Below are positions 16,195-26,766 of a stretch of 64,000 nt of DNA, one piece after another. The notes under the pieces were generated by a model. That model was not told where the DNA came from, did not search any database, and saw only the letters and a list, made by a program, of their open reading frames with translations. Numbering within the stretch: position 1 is the first letter of the stretch; each line of letters starts with the position of its first letter. Both the position numbers and the translations under genes were made by a program. The stretch lies in the NCBI RefSeq assembly GCF_030538285.1, contig NZ_JAUNUG010000004.1, positions 1-64,000 of the forward strand, given 5' to 3'. This DNA comes from Corynebacterium sp. Its GTDB lineage: Bacteria > Actinomycetota > Actinomycetes > Mycobacteriales > Mycobacteriaceae.

Positions 16195-17208
16195 ATGAGT
16201 GACATGAGCTTCGACATCACCGACAACCATGGCCACGTCCCCGTGCTGCGTGACCGGATGGCTGATTTGTTGGCGCCGGGCGTCGAGAAGCTCGGCCCGC
16301 GTGCGGTTATCGTCGACGGCACGCTCGGCGCTGGTGGGCACACCGAGCATTTCCTGCGCACGTTCCCGCAGGCGCATGTCATCGGCGTGGACCGTGACCC
16401 GCGTGCGCTGCGCGATGCCAGCGAGCGACTGGCTCCGTTCGGCGCGCGTTTCATCGGTGTGCAGACACGTTTCGACGGGGTGGGGGAGGTCATCGCCACG
16501 GGTGAGGGCCCCATCTTCGACCTGGCCCGCAGTCATGGCATTGCCGGCGCTCTCTTTGACCTCGGCGTCTCCTCGATGCAGCTGGACCAGGTGGAACGTG
16601 GTTTCGCCTATCGGACGGACGCCCCGCTGGATATGCGGATGGATCCGTCGACGACGAAGACGGCCGCCGACATCCTCAACACCTACAGCCACGGTGATCT
16701 GGCCCGCATCCTGAAGACTTATGGGGACGAGCGTTTCGCCGGGAAAATTGCTTCCGCGATTCTCCGGGAGCGGGACAAGGCTCCTTTTGATACCTCCGCC
16801 CGCCTGGTGGAACTGCTCTATGACACCATTCCCGCCGCCACCCGCCGCACCGGCGGGCACCCCGCGAAGCGCACGTTCCAGGCGCTGCGCGTCGAGGTCA
16901 ACGCTGAGCTGGAGGCACTGGAGCAGGTCCTGCCCATCATTACGGAGCTGCTCGCCGAAGGTGGGCGTGCGGTGTTCATGAGCTACCAGTCTCTGGAAGA
17001 TCGCATCGTCAAGCAGGCTTTCGCTGAGCTGACCACCTCTAAGACCCCGCCCGGTCTCCCCATGGATCTGCCGGGCACCGCCCCCCGTTTCGCCACGGTC
17101 ACCCGTGGCGCTGAGAAGGCCACCGAGGCCGAGATCGAGGACAACCCGCGGGCCGCCCCGGTGAGGGTGCGCGCCGTCGAGAAGCTTCCGGAAGGACCCC
17201 GACCGTGA
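16195..17208 (+). CDS. rsmH: 16S rRNA (cytosine-1402-N4)-methyltransferase RsmH
   Basis: 337 residues. [13 protein letters not shown] starts the protein; [14 protein letters not shown] is the SAM-binding glycine motif; [31 protein letters not shown] is the diagnostic RsmH/MraW block; [15 protein letters not shown] lies in the C-terminal part. It methylates C1402 in the ribosomal P site. GGGGG lies upstream of ATG 16195. It overlaps ftsL by 4 bases (GTGA). Confidence 0.95.
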   Translation: MSDMSFDITDNHGHVPVLRDRMADLLAPGVEKLGPRAVIVDGTLGAGGHTEHFLRTFPQAHVIGVDRDPRALRDASERLAPFGARFIGVQTRFDGVGEVIATGEGPIFDLARSHGIAGALFDLGVSSMQLDQVERGFAYRTDAPLDMRMDPSTTKTAADILNTYSHGDLARILKTYGDERFAGKIASAILRERDKAPFDTSARLVELLYDTIPAATRRTGGHPAKRTFQALRVEVNAELEALEQVLPIITELLAEGGRAVFMSYQSLEDRIVKQAFAELTTSKTPPGLPMDLPGTAPRFATVTRGAEKATEAEIEDNPRAAPVRVRAVEKLPEGPRP

Positions 17209-17972
17209 CTCACACGACTACGCCGACGAAGAGGGAGCGCCGCATGGGTGCCAGCCGAGACTTCACCACCGGAACCGCCGTGCTGGAACGTGAGCAGATC
17301 ACCCGTTCCTACGCCCCGCCGAAGCAGACGCCTCTGCCGAAGCGCCGCCCCAACCGATTGGGTTCGCGCCAGGTGGTCTCTGTCCGCGGTCGGCGCGTCG
17401 CGGAACTAAAGCAGACCCCGCTGCTGGCGAAGCTGTTCAGTATCTCGATCGTCCTGGCGATCGCCGGGGTGGCGGTGGCGATGTGGCTCGCCGGCCTGGC
17501 CACCCAGCAGACCTTCCAGATGCAGCTGCTGCAGTCGCAGGACAAGCAGCTGTCCAACCAGCTGGAGACCCTGAACCGGGATCTGGAGAATGTGCGCTCC
17601 TCCGCGGAGATCTCCCGCCGCGCCGGTGAACTGGGCATGGTGCTGCCGGCGCAGCCCGGAATTCTGGCTGTGCAGGAAAACGGCGACATCATCGAACAGC
17701 GATCGGCGGATCCGGCTGTGCGGCCTATTATTGATGTCAACGGTGCTCCGGTCCGACCGGGGCAGGCGTCGAGTGATCCGGACGCGATCGATGAGCTCGG
17801 AGACAACCTCGAGGCGGTGCCGCAGGGCAACCAGCTGCGGTCCCCGGAGGATGTCCTCCTGGATCCCGTGGCGCCGGCCGCCGAGCCGGGTGTGCTGCCG
17901 TACGCTCCTAATGTTGAGGACGCAGACACGATCGCAGAGCAAGCTCCGGCCCCGGAGAACAATGACAACTGA
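17205..17972 (+). CDS. ftsL: FtsL-like septum protein with long C-terminal extension
   Basis: 255 residues, occupying the ftsL position. A basic cytoplasmic segment of about 75 residues leads to one membrane helix ([21 protein letters not shown]), then a coiled coil with leucine spacing ([26 protein letters not shown]) as in FtsL, and a Pro/Glu/Asp-rich tail. FtsL partners with FtsB and FtsQ to activate FtsW/FtsI. The GTG overlaps the rsmH stop as GTGA, implying translational coupling; ATG 17244 with GAGGGAG upstream is an alternative start. Confidence 0.8.
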   Translation: MTHTTTPTKRERRMGASRDFTTGTAVLEREQITRSYAPPKQTPLPKRRPNRLGSRQVVSVRGRRVAELKQTPLLAKLFSISIVLAIAGVAVAMWLAGLATQQTFQMQLLQSQDKQLSNQLETLNRDLENVRSSAEISRRAGELGMVLPAQPGILAVQENGDIIEQRSADPAVRPIIDVNGAPVRPGQASSDPDAIDELGDNLEAVPQGNQLRSPEDVLLDPVAPAAEPGVLPYAPNVEDADTIAEQAPAPENNDN

Positions 17973-17988
17973 CAGGTGAGGACGGCCA

Positions 17989-19983
17989 GTGACACGACCC
18001 GGCCCCGGTGGCGTGCGACATAGGACGGGACGAGGAGACTCGTCCCGCCGTTCGTCTTCCCGCGCCTACGCCGAAGCGCGCAACACCCGCCCCTCCCGCC
18101 CTGTGCGTGACCAGAAGTCCCTCATGGAGGGGCGTATGCGGATCGTGCTGGGCATTTTCCTGGTTATCGCGCTCGTTCTGGTCGGGCGCCTCGCGTGGGT
18201 GCAGGTGGTGTGGGGTCCGGATCTCGCGGCGAAGGCCCAGGAGCAGCGCGCCCGCGTCTACGTCGACCCGGCCCGCCGCGGTGACATCACCGACCGCTGG
18301 GGCAACCAGCTGGCTTACACCATGCAGGCCCGCAGTCTCACGGTCTCTCCGGTGCTGCTGCGCAGCGAACTCGCCCAGCAGCAGGACCTTCAGATGCGCG
18401 TGGAGGGCATGGCCCGCGCGGATATCGATGCTCAGCTCGACGGCCGCGTCGAGGACATCCTGGTGACCATGTCGGAGGAAATCCCCCGCATGATCGAGGA
18501 TTCCGGTGCTATCACCGGGGAGGTCAGGTCACAGGACATCCTGGACAAGTTGCAGGCCGAGACCAGCTATGAGGTGCTCGTGCGCAACGTTGATCCGGAT
18601 GTCGCGGCTGAGATCGCCTCCACCTTCCACGGCGTGGCCGCCGACCACCAGGACATCCGCCAGTACCCCAACGGGGCGATCGCGGAAAACGTCATCGGCA
18701 AGGTGTCCATGGATGGGCAGGGACAGTTCGGTTTCGAGGCCTCCGGCGATGCCACCCTGTCAGGTATTAACGGTCGTTCCACGGAGGATGTGTCCACGGA
18801 TGGGCAGGTCATTCCGGGTACGCTTCGCGACGTCGTGCCCCCGGTCGACGGTGGTTCCGTCGAGCTCACCCTGGATCTGGATCTGCAGACCTATGTCCAG
18901 CAGTTGCTGGAGCAGGCGAAAGCCAACTCCCGGGCTGAATCCGCCGAGGCCGTGGTTCTCGACGTCGCGACGGGGCAGGTCCTGGCCATGGCCAACACGG
19001 ACACCATTGACCCGAACGGCAACATTGAACGCCAGCTGCAGCAGGGCAAGGACTTCGAGAACCAGACCATCTCGCACCCCTTCGAGCCGGGTTCGGTGGC
19101 CAAGGTCATCACCGCTGCCGCCAGCATCGAGGAAGGGCTGACCACCCCGGATGAGGTCCACCAGGTGCCGGGCTCCATCCACATGTCGGGTGTCACCGTC
19201 AACGATGCGTGGGCGCACGACGAGGTGCCGTACACCACCACCGGTATTTTCGGTAAGTCCTCCAACGTGGGCACGCTCATGCTGGCCGCTCGCCTCGGCG
19301 AGGACACCTACGCCGATTATCTGCAGCGTTTCGGGGTGGGCCAGTCCACCGGTATTGAGCTGCCGAACGAATCCCCGGGCTTGCTCCCGGCGCGCGAGCA
19401 GTGGTCGGGCGGTACCTTCGCCAACTTGCCGATCGGCCAGGGCATGTCGTTCACCACTTTGCAGATGGCGTCGATCTACCAGGCGCTGGCCAACGGTGGG
19501 GAGCGCATTGAGCCCCGCATCATCGAGTCCGTCACCGGCGCCGACGGCGAGGTGACGCAAACCCCGGAGCCGGAGCGCACCCGTGTGGTCAGTGAGGAGA
19601 CGGCCCGCACGGTCGTCGACATGTTCCGTGCCGTGACCCAGAACGATCCGGGTGGGTTGCAGATGGGCACCGGCCCCAACGGTGCGGTGCCGGGTTATCA
19701 GACCTCGGGTAAGACTGGTACCGCGCAGAAGGTTGACCCGAACACCGGTGCCTACTCCAACAGTGCGTACTGGATCACCTTCGCCGGTATCGCCCCGGCC
19801 GACGACCCGCGTTTCGTGGTGGCCGTCATGGTCGATGAACCCACTGCCGGTGTGGAGGAAGGCGGCGGGGGCGGTCAGTCCGCTGCGCCGCTGTTCCGCG
19901 ACATCGCATCCTGGCTGCTCAACCGAGACAACATCCCGGCCTCCCCGCCCATGGAGGACATGCTCATCCTGCAGGCCCCCTGA
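17989..19983 (+). CDS. ftsI: Septal class B penicillin-binding protein FtsI (PBP3)
   Basis: A peptidoglycan D,D-transpeptidase of 664 residues. The cytoplasmic N-terminus of about 50 Arg/Ser-rich residues precedes one membrane helix (IVLGIFLVIALVLVGRLAWV), a PBP dimerisation domain, then the transpeptidase with S369-V-A-K372 (acylated Ser), S424-S-N and K575-T-G-T. It cross-links septal wall with FtsW, encoded in the same operon. GTG 17989 follows AGGTGAGGA. It lies 16 bases after ftsL. Confidence 0.95.
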   Translation: MTRPGPGGVRHRTGRGDSSRRSSSRAYAEARNTRPSRPVRDQKSLMEGRMRIVLGIFLVIALVLVGRLAWVQVVWGPDLAAKAQEQRARVYVDPARRGDITDRWGNQLAYTMQARSLTVSPVLLRSELAQQQDLQMRVEGMARADIDAQLDGRVEDILVTMSEEIPRMIEDSGAITGEVRSQDILDKLQAETSYEVLVRNVDPDVAAEIASTFHGVAADHQDIRQYPNGAIAENVIGKVSMDGQGQFGFEASGDATLSGINGRSTEDVSTDGQVIPGTLRDVVPPVDGGSVELTLDLDLQTYVQQLLEQAKANSRAESAEAVVLDVATGQVLAMANTDTIDPNGNIERQLQQGKDFENQTISHPFEPGSVAKVITAAASIEEGLTTPDEVHQVPGSIHMSGVTVNDAWAHDEVPYTTTGIFGKSSNVGTLMLAARLGEDTYADYLQRFGVGQSTGIELPNESPGLLPAREQWSGGTFANLPIGQGMSFTTLQMASIYQALANGGERIEPRIIESVTGADGEVTQTPEPERTRVVSEETARTVVDMFRAVTQNDPGGLQMGTGPNGAVPGYQTSGKTGTAQKVDPNTGAYSNSAYWITFAGIAPADDPRFVVAVMVDEPTAGVEEGGGGGQSAAPLFRDIASWLLNRDNIPASPPMEDMLILQAP

Positions 19984-20006
19984 CCCCCTTAGGAGGGAAA
20001 CGAACC

Positions 20007-21488
20007 ATGACCACTTTGTCCCACCTCGCTGAGATCGCCGGGGGAGAGCTGGTCGGCGCCTTCGGGGTCGACCCGCAGATCACCTCCATCGAGCTGGATT
20101 CCGCCCGCCTGGCCGAGACCGGCGCGCTTTTTGCGGCGCTGCCCGGCACCCGCCGGCACGGCGCCGAGTTCGCTACCGACACCCCTGCCACGGCAATCCT
20201 CACTGACCGTGCCGGGCACGAATTGCTTATCGACGACACCCGCCCAGTCATCATCGTCGACGATGTTCGCGCGGTCCTCGGGCTTGTCGCCGCTGAGATC
20301 CACGGCCATCCCTCCCGCGAGCTGACCCTTCTGGGTGTGACGGGTACCTCCGGTAAAACCACCACGAGTTATCTCCTGGAGCAGGGGCTCATGGCTGCCG
20401 GGCATAAGGTCGGGTTGATCGGCACGACGGGTACGCGTATCGACGGCCGCCCCGTCCCCACCTCCCTGACCACCCCGGAGGCGCCGACCCTGCAGGGGTT
20501 GTTCGCGCAGATGCTGCGCGAGAAGGTCACTCACGTGGTCATGGAGGTCTCCTCCCACGCCCTGGAGCTGGGCCGGGTGACTGGTACGGAGTTCGATGTC
20601 GCCGGGTTCACTAATCTTTCCCAGGACCACCTGGATTTCCATCCCACCATGGAGGAGTACTTCGCGGCCAAGGCCCGCTTCTTCGACCCGGCCTCCCCGC
20701 TGGCCGCCGAAAAGTCAGTCATCTGCGTCGATGATGAATGGGGCCAGGCGATGGCGCAGCGCGCCGCCGGGCCTCTTACCGTGAGCACCCGGGGAGTCCA
20801 GGCTGATGTCAGCGCCGCGCAGGCGGAGCTGCAGCCCACCGGTGCGCAGTTGGTGGTCATGCATCTGCCGTCCGGCATGCTGGAAGCGAAGCTGCCGCTG
20901 CCGGGTGATTTCAACATCGCCAACGCCGCCCTGGCCACCGCCATGGCTTATGCCGCGGGGGTTGATCCCCGTGCCTTTGTCGGCGGCTTCGGCAACGTCG
21001 CTGTCCCCGGTCGTATGGAGCGTATCGACGAGGGCCAGGACTTCCTCGCCGTCGTCGATTACGCCCATAAGCCGGCGGCCGTGGCCGCCGTGCTTGATAC
21101 CTTGCGCAGCCAGGTCAAGGGCCGTCTGGGGGTGGTGGTCGGCGCGGGCGGTGACCGCGACGCCAGCAAACGTCCGATCATGGGTGCGGAGGCTGCCCGC
21201 CGCGCCGACCTGGTCATCATCACCGACGACAACCCCCGCAGCGAGGTCCCGGAGACCATCCGGGCCGCCGTCCTAGCCGGAGCCGAGGACGCCGAAACCG
21301 ACGCGGAGATCCGCGAGATCGGCGACCGCGCCGCCGCCATCGATGCCCTCATCGAGTGGGCGCAGGCCGGGGACGCCGTGGTCGTCGCCGGTAAGGGCCA
21401 CGAGGTCGGCCAGCTCATCGACGGCGTTGACCACCACTTCGACGACCGAGAAGAAGTCCGCCGCGCACTGAAGGAGAAGAAGGCATGA
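20007..21488 (+). CDS. murE: UDP-MurNAc-L-Ala-D-Glu:meso-diaminopimelate ligase MurE
   Basis: 493 residues. GVTGTSGKTTTSYLL is the ATP P-loop of Mur ligases; EVSSHALELGRV and NLSQDHLDFH belong to the central domain; TDDNPRSE contains the D-N-P-R motif that marks meso-DAP rather than lysine specificity. It adds the third stem residue in the cytoplasm. AGGAGGG lies 10 bases before the ATG. murF overlaps by 4 bases. Confidence 0.95.
   Translation: MTTLSHLAEIAGGELVGAFGVDPQITSIELDSARLAETGALFAALPGTRRHGAEFATDTPATAILTDRAGHELLIDDTRPVIIVDDVRAVLGLVAAEIHGHPSRELTLLGVTGTSGKTTTSYLLEQGLMAAGHKVGLIGTTGTRIDGRPVPTSLTTPEAPTLQGLFAQMLREKVTHVVMEVSSHALELGRVTGTEFDVAGFTNLSQDHLDFHPTMEEYFAAKARFFDPASPLAAEKSVICVDDEWGQAMAQRAAGPLTVSTRGVQADVSAAQAELQPTGAQLVVMHLPSGMLEAKLPLPGDFNIANAALATAMAYAAGVDPRAFVGGFGNVAVPGRMERIDEGQDFLAVVDYAHKPAAVAAVLDTLRSQVKGRLGVVVGAGGDRDASKRPIMGAEAARRADLVIITDDNPRSEVPETIRAAVLAGAEDAETDAEIREIGDRAAAIDALIEWAQAGDAVVVAGKGHEVGQLIDGVDHHFDDREEVRRALKEKKA
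20225..20237. repeat. Dispersed 13-mer copy inside murE
   Basis: GCTTATCGACGAC, one mismatch to GCTTATCGACGCC, read as L-L-I-D-D. The Leu codon is CTT, which looks uncommon in these GC-rich genes. Confidence 0.6.
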
Positions 21489-22972
21489 TCCCCCTGACAC
21501 TCGCGCAGATCGCGGAGATCACCGGCGGTGAGCTGGTCGACGTCGATAAGCCGGAGACCCCGGTCACCGGTTTCGTCGAGTTCGACTCCCGCAAAATCAC
21601 TCCGGGCGGGCTGTTCCTCGCCCTGCCGGGCGCGCGTGTCGACGGCCACGACTACGCCCGCACCGCCACCGAGGCCGGCGCGGTCGCGGTTCTTGCGGCC
21701 CGGCCGGTGGGGGTACCGGCGATCGTCGTGCAGCCGCATGGCCGCCATGACTCCAACGCCGACATCTACGCCCACGACACCGACGGCTCTGCCGCGGCCG
21801 TCGTCGCGGCCCTGGCCGCCCTGGCTCACGCGGCGGTCACGCGCCTGCCGGAGCTGACCGTCGTCGGCATCACCGGATCCGCCGGCAAGACCTCCACCAA
21901 GGACCTCGTGGCCTCTGTGCTGCGCCAGGCGGGGGAGACCGTCGCCCCGCCCGGCTCCTTCAACAATGAGATCGGCCACCCTTATACGGCGCTGCGGTGC
22001 GACGAGGACACCCGTTTCCTTGTCGCCGAGATGTCCGCCCGCGGCATTGGCCACATCGCCCATCTGGCCGAGTCGGTGCCGCCGCAGATCGGGGTGGTGC
22101 TCAATGTCGGCTCCGCCCACCTGGGGGAATTCGGTTCGCGGGAGAATATCGCCCAGGCCAAGGGTGAGCTCGTCGAGGCCCTGCCCACCGACGGCGTGGC
22201 TGTCCTCAACGCCGATGATCCTTTCGTCGCCGCCATGGCCCCGCGTACCCGGGCGCGCGTGGTCACCTACTCCGCGCAGCAGCGCGCCGACCTGTGGGCC
22301 GAGAACATCCGCCTCGACGATGTCGCCCGCGCCAGCTTCACCCTCCATGCCGGAGCAGAGCAGGCGGAGGTGACCTTGCAGGTCTTCGGCGAACACCAGG
22401 TGTCTAATGCGCTGGCCGCCGCTGCCGTCGGTCTGGAGGCTGGGCTGAACCTCGCCCAGGTGGCTGCTGGCCTGTCCACACACACCAACACCTCCGCCCA
22501 CCGCATGGATGTGCAGACCCGCGCTGACGGGGTGACCATCATCAACGACGCCTACAACGCCAACCCGGATTCTATGAAGGCGGGCATCGCCGCGTTGGCG
22601 TACACCGCCGCGGCGCGTCGTCACGCGCGTGCCGTCGCGGTCCTCGGAGAGATGGGCGAGCTGGGGCCGGACGCGGTCGAGTCCCACCGGCAGCTCGGCG
22701 AGCAGCTGGGCCGCTACCGCGTGGACCACCTCATCGTGATGGGCGAGGGCGCCAACAGTCGCGCCATGGCCACCGAAGCCCGCAATCGGGGTATAACTAC
22801 TGAGATCGCACACGACGTCGACGAGGCCACCCATCTCGTCGACACCGTGCTGCGCACCCGTCCCCTCGAGTACGGCGAGCCCGGCAACCCGGGCGATGTC
22901 GTTCTGGTCAAGGCCTCCAACGCGGTCGGACTGTGGCGGGTGGCGGAACAACTCATCGAGAAGGGTCAATAG
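21485..22972 (+). CDS. murF: UDP-MurNAc-tripeptide:D-Ala-D-Ala ligase MurF
   Basis: 495 residues. GITGSAGKTSTKDL is the ATP loop; PPGSFNNEIGHPYT is the MurF-specific loop; NVGSAHLGEFGSRENIAQAKGE is in the central domain; NDAYNANPDSM begins the C-terminal domain. It completes the pentapeptide precursor. The ATG overlaps the murE stop (ATGA). A dispersed 13-mer copy in opposite orientation lies near the start (21539-21551), read V-D-K. Confidence 0.95.
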   Translation: MIPLTLAQIAEITGGELVDVDKPETPVTGFVEFDSRKITPGGLFLALPGARVDGHDYARTATEAGAVAVLAARPVGVPAIVVQPHGRHDSNADIYAHDTDGSAAAVVAALAALAHAAVTRLPELTVVGITGSAGKTSTKDLVASVLRQAGETVAPPGSFNNEIGHPYTALRCDEDTRFLVAEMSARGIGHIAHLAESVPPQIGVVLNVGSAHLGEFGSRENIAQAKGELVEALPTDGVAVLNADDPFVAAMAPRTRARVVTYSAQQRADLWAENIRLDDVARASFTLHAGAEQAEVTLQVFGEHQVSNALAAAAVGLEAGLNLAQVAAGLSTHTNTSAHRMDVQTRADGVTIINDAYNANPDSMKAGIAALAYTAAARRHARAVAVLGEMGELGPDAVESHRQLGEQLGRYRVDHLIVMGEGANSRAMATEARNRGITTEIAHDVDEATHLVDTVLRTRPLEYGEPGNPGDVVLVKASNAVGLWRVAEQLIEKGQ

Positions 22973-22985
22973 GGGCGCATAAGAC

Positions 22986-24095
22986 GTGACACAGATCATC
23001 ATCGCAGGAATCGTCAGCTTCCTCGTCGCCATCTTCACCACCCCGGTCCTCATCCGGCGTTTCTCCGCCGAGGGCCTGGGCCAGGAGATCCGGGAGGACG
23101 GGCCGAAGTCCCACCTGCGCAAGCGCGGCACCCCGACGATGGGTGGTATCGCCATCATCGCCGGCATTGTCGTCGCCTACCTCGTCGTCGGTATCTATGG
23201 CCTTCTCATCGGCTCGGGAGGTTTCACCATCTCGGGACTCCTGGTGCTGGGCCTGACCCTGGGCCTGGGTGGCCTCGGTTTCGCGGATGACTTCATCAAG
23301 CTGTTCAAGGAGCGCAACCTCGGTCTGAATAAGACCGCCAAGCTCGTGGGCCAGCTGGTGCTGGCGATCGGTTTCGGCCTGCTCATCCTGTGGTTCCCGG
23401 ATGATCAGGGGCTGACCCCGGGTTCCACGCACCTGTCGTTTGTGCGCGATATCGACACCTTTGACATTGCCTTCGGTGGTTCGATCATCGGCATCGTGGT
23501 GTTCCTGCTGTTCATGTACATCCTCATTGCCGCGTGGTCGAATGCCGTCAACCTCACCGACGGCCTTGACGGGCTCGCGGCGGGCACGACCGCCTTCGTC
23601 ATGGGCGGTTATGCGCTGATCACGTTCTGGCAGTTCCGTAACTCCTGCACCCAGTCGGTGGAACCGGGCTGTTATGCCGTGCGCGACCCCCTGGATCTGG
23701 CGGTGCTGGCCGCCGCCGGACTGGGCGCCTGCCTGGGTTTCCTGTGGTGGAACGCCGCCCCGGCGAAGATCTTCATGGGTGACACCGGTTCCCTGGCTCT
23801 CGGCGGCCTGGTCGCCGGTCTGTCGGTGGCCTCGCGCACCGAGCTGCTCATGATCATCATCGGCGCCCTGTTCGTCATCGAGGCCGCCTCCGTGGTCATC
23901 CAGGTCATCGTCTTCCGCACCTCGGGCAAGCGTTTCTTCCGCATGGCGCCTTTCCATCACCATTTCGAAAACGGCGGCTGGCCGGAAACCACCGTCGTCA
24001 TCCGCTTCTGGCTCATCGCCGCGATGGCCGTGATGTTGGGAGTGTCCGTCTTCTACGCTGAGTGGCTCAGTGCCACGGGAGTGAGTTTGAGATGA
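22986..24095 (+). CDS. mraY: Phospho-MurNAc-pentapeptide transferase MraY
   Basis: 369 residues and about ten membrane helices. It links the UDP-MurNAc-pentapeptide to polyprenyl phosphate to make lipid I. Hallmarks are [22 protein letters not shown] (Asp pair for Mg), [27 protein letters not shown] and [14 protein letters not shown] 22986 starts 13 bases after murF. murD overlaps the stop (ATGA at 24092). Confidence 0.96.
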   Translation: MTQIIIAGIVSFLVAIFTTPVLIRRFSAEGLGQEIREDGPKSHLRKRGTPTMGGIAIIAGIVVAYLVVGIYGLLIGSGGFTISGLLVLGLTLGLGGLGFADDFIKLFKERNLGLNKTAKLVGQLVLAIGFGLLILWFPDDQGLTPGSTHLSFVRDIDTFDIAFGGSIIGIVVFLLFMYILIAAWSNAVNLTDGLDGLAAGTTAFVMGGYALITFWQFRNSCTQSVEPGCYAVRDPLDLAVLAAAGLGACLGFLWWNAAPAKIFMGDTGSLALGGLVAGLSVASRTELLMIIIGALFVIEAASVVIQVIVFRTSGKRFFRMAPFHHHFENGGWPETTVVIRFWLIAAMAVMLGVSVFYAEWLSATGVSLR

Positions 24096-25423
24096 TCCAC
24101 GGAACCGCCCTGATCGCCGGCGCCGGAGTGTCCGGCCGGGGTATTGCCCGCCTGCTCGACGATCTCGGTGTGTCCGTGGTCGTCGCCGACGACAGCGGCG
24201 CGGGCATCCCCACCTCTGAGGTCCGGCAGCGCCTTTCCGAGTTCGAGGTGCTGGTCACCTCGCCCGGGTGGCGCCCCGACAATCCTTTGCTTATCGACGC
24301 CGCCGCCGCCGGCCTCGAGGTCATCGGCGATGTGGAGCTGTGCTACCGGCTGGATAGGGAAGGCGCGTTCGGCGCCCCGCGTAGGTGGCTGGTGGTCACC
24401 GGCACCAACGGCAAGACCACCACGACCGCCATGCTGGCGGCGATGATGCAGCAGATGACACCCCGCGCCCAGGCCGTGGGCAACATCGGCGTCTCTGTCG
24501 CCGATGCCTTGAGCGACCCTGAGCGGGTCGAGGTCCTCGTCGCCGAGCTTTCCTCTTTCCAGCTGCATTGGTCTACCGATCTGACCCCGGATGCCGGTGT
24601 GCTGCTCAACCTCGCTGAGGATCACATCGACTGGCACGGATCCTTTGTGGCTTATGCCGACGCCAAGGCCCGCGCCCTGCGCGGGCCGGTGGCCGTCGCC
24701 GGAATCGACGACCCGGAAGTGCGCGCGGTGTTGGCGCGGGCGGGCGTCGATAAGCATGTCGGATTCACCCTCGGGGAACCGGGCCTGGGGCAGTTCGGCG
24801 TGATCGGCGGGCAGTTGGTGGACAACACCGGCGACGCCCCCGTCATCCTGGCGCCTGTCGCGGGCATCCAGCCAACGGGCCCCGCCGGGGTGCTGGATGC
24901 CCTGGCCGCCGCGGCCATCGCCCGCAGTCAGGGCGCGCAGCCGGAGCACATCGCCGCCGCGCTTGCAGATTTCCAGGTCGATGGGCACCGCGGGCAGACC
25001 GTGGCGCAGGGTGGGGGAGTGGCGTGGGTGGATAACTCCAAGGCCACCAACCCGCACGCCGCCGATGCGGCACTGGCTGGCCTGGATAACGTCATCTGGA
25101 TCGCCGGCGGCCAACTCAAGGGCGCCGACATAGTTCCCCTTATCCGTGATCACGCTCACCGCATGAAGGGCGTGGGACTCCTCGGGGTGGACGCGCCGCT
25201 GATCGCCGCAGCCCTGCGCGAGCACGCCCCCGACCTACCTGTCCACACCGCCACCACCACCGACCCGGCCGCTGCCATGGAGGAACTCGTCTCCTGGGCC
25301 GGCGACCTCGCCACCGAGGGCGACACCGTGCTGCTCGCCCCGGCGGCCGCCTCACTCGACATGTACACCGGAATGGCGCAACGCGGCGATATATTCGCTG
25401 CGGCCGCAGGAAGGCAGTCATGA
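24092..25423 (+). CDS. murD: UDP-MurNAc-L-Ala:D-glutamate ligase MurD
   Basis: 443 residues. The N-terminal [15 protein letters not shown] is the UDP-binding loop; [14 protein letters not shown] is the ATP loop; [21 protein letters not shown] and [13 protein letters not shown] are MurD signatures. It adds D-Glu to UDP-MurNAc-L-Ala. ATG 24092 overlaps the mraY stop; a longer in-frame start at 24062 would add ten unrelated residues. Two dispersed 13-mers lie inside (24289 and 24743, opposite orientations, exact), the densest pair of the cluster. Confidence 0.95.
   Translation: MIHGTALIAGAGVSGRGIARLLDDLGVSVVVADDSGAGIPTSEVRQRLSEFEVLVTSPGWRPDNPLLIDAAAAGLEVIGDVELCYRLDREGAFGAPRRWLVVTGTNGKTTTTAMLAAMMQQMTPRAQAVGNIGVSVADALSDPERVEVLVAELSSFQLHWSTDLTPDAGVLLNLAEDHIDWHGSFVAYADAKARALRGPVAVAGIDDPEVRAVLARAGVDKHVGFTLGEPGLGQFGVIGGQLVDNTGDAPVILAPVAGIQPTGPAGVLDALAAAAIARSQGAQPEHIAAALADFQVDGHRGQTVAQGGGVAWVDNSKATNPHAADAALAGLDNVIWIAGGQLKGADIVPLIRDHAHRMKGVGLLGVDAPLIAAALREHAPDLPVHTATTTDPAAAMEELVSWAGDLATEGDTVLLAPAAASLDMYTGMAQRGDIFAAAAGRQS
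24289..24301. repeat. Dispersed 13-mer, exact copy in murD (first)
   Basis: GCTTATCGACGCC, read L-L-I-D-A. A second exact copy lies in the same gene 442 bases downstream, on the opposite strand. Confidence 0.75.
24743..24755. repeat. Dispersed 13-mer, exact copy in murD (second, inverted)
   Basis: GGCGTCGATAAGC, the complement of the consensus, read G-V-D-K. Here the gene uses a different frame from the L-I-D-A copies. Confidence 0.75.
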
Positions 25424-26763
25424 GCACCACAACCGGCACTTTCACCCGCTGGCGGGCCGACTGGCACCGCATCCTCGACGCCCGCCCCGGTGTCGACTAC
25501 TTCATGATCCGCTCCGTCGTCTTCCTCCTGGTGGGCATCGGCGCGGTGATGGTCATGTCCTCGACGATGACATGGTCCGTCCTCGAAGGCGCGACCGTGT
25601 GGAACCAGGCGCTACGCCAGTTCATGATGATCGCCGCCGGTCTCATCGCCTTCCTCATCGCGCTGCGCACCCGCCCCGAAACCATCCGCCGGCTGACCCC
25701 CTGGCTGCTGCTGGTCTCCTTGGTGCTGCTGGTGGCGGTGCTCATCCCGGGGATCGGCACCGGCCGTCTGGAGGTCGGCTCGCAGTCGTGGATCGTCCTC
25801 GGCCCGCTGCGTTTCCAGCCCTCCGAGCTGGCCAAGGTAGCTATCGCCGTGTGGGGCGCGTCCTACCTGGCGGATAAGCGCCACACCACCACGAACATTC
25901 GCAGCCCCTTCGTCATCTACACCGCCGTCGCCGCGGTGATGGGCGTGCTCATCGCCGCGCAGGGTGATATGGGTATGGCCGTCAACTTCGGCATCGTCGT
26001 CATGTTCACCCTGTTTTTCGCGGGCGTGGATTTCCGCCTCATTATCGCCGCCGGGCTGGCGGCCCTCGGCCTGCTCATCGCCCTGTTCCTCGGTGGCGGT
26101 TTCCGCTCCCAGCGCTTCCACGTCTACTTCGACGCCCTGTTCGGGCGATTCGATGACACCCGCGGCACCGCCTTCCAGTCCTATCAGGGCTTTTTATCGC
26201 TTGCCGACGGCTCAGTCGCCGGCGTCGGCGTAGGACAGTCCCGCGCCAAGTGGTTCTACCTGCCGGAAGCCAAAAATGACTTCATTTTCGCCATCATCGG
26301 CGAGGAACTGGGCCTGTGGGGCGGGGCGATGGTCATCGCGCTGTTCGCCGCCTTGGGCTACTTCGGTCTGCGCGCCGCCCTGCGCGCCCAGAACCAGTTC
26401 CAGGCCCTGTTGGCCGCGGCGCTGACCGCCGGTGTCGTCTCGCAGGCGTTCATCAACATCGGTTACGTCGTCGGACTGCTGCCCGTCACCGGTATCCAGC
26501 TGCCGATGATCTCGGCAGGCGGTACCTCGACCATCATCACCCTCGGCTCCATGGGACTGTTGGCTTCGGTGGCCCGCCACGAGCCGGAGGCGGTGTCCGC
26601 CATGGCCTCCTATGGCCGCCCGCTGTTTGACCGGATGTTCCTGTTGCCCGAACCCGCGGTGCGCCGGCCCTCCGTTCGGCGCGGTGCGGGTGAACGGTTC
26701 GGCGAGCCGGTCACTGGTAGCGTCAAGAGGAGAAATCGGCCCCACCACGACAGGAGACGGTGA
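25420..26763 (+). CDS. ftsW: SEDS-family peptidoglycan glycosyltransferase FtsW
   Basis: 447 residues with about ten membrane helices. It polymerises lipid II at the septum together with FtsI. Family motifs include GSQSWIVLGPLRFQPSELAKVA, DMGMA, FQSYQGFLSLADG, PEAKNDFIFAIIGEELG and LPVTGIQLPMISAGGTS. The C-terminus is a basic cytoplasmic tail. The ATG overlaps the murD stop (ATGA). Confidence 0.95.
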   Translation: MSTTTGTFTRWRADWHRILDARPGVDYFMIRSVVFLLVGIGAVMVMSSTMTWSVLEGATVWNQALRQFMMIAAGLIAFLIALRTRPETIRRLTPWLLLVSLVLLVAVLIPGIGTGRLEVGSQSWIVLGPLRFQPSELAKVAIAVWGASYLADKRHTTTNIRSPFVIYTAVAAVMGVLIAAQGDMGMAVNFGIVVMFTLFFAGVDFRLIIAAGLAALGLLIALFLGGGFRSQRFHVYFDALFGRFDDTRGTAFQSYQGFLSLADGSVAGVGVGQSRAKWFYLPEAKNDFIFAIIGEELGLWGGAMVIALFAALGYFGLRAALRAQNQFQALLAAALTAGVVSQAFINIGYVVGLLPVTGIQLPMISAGGTSTIITLGSMGLLASVARHEPEAVSAMASYGRPLFDRMFLLPEPAVRRPSVRRGAGERFGEPVTGSVKRRNRPHHDRRR

Positions 26764-26766
26764 TCC

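Noticed and set aside
21059-23167. Long minus-strand frame opposite murE/murF
   Set aside because: Shadow of well-identified mur genes; no motif, no start signals.
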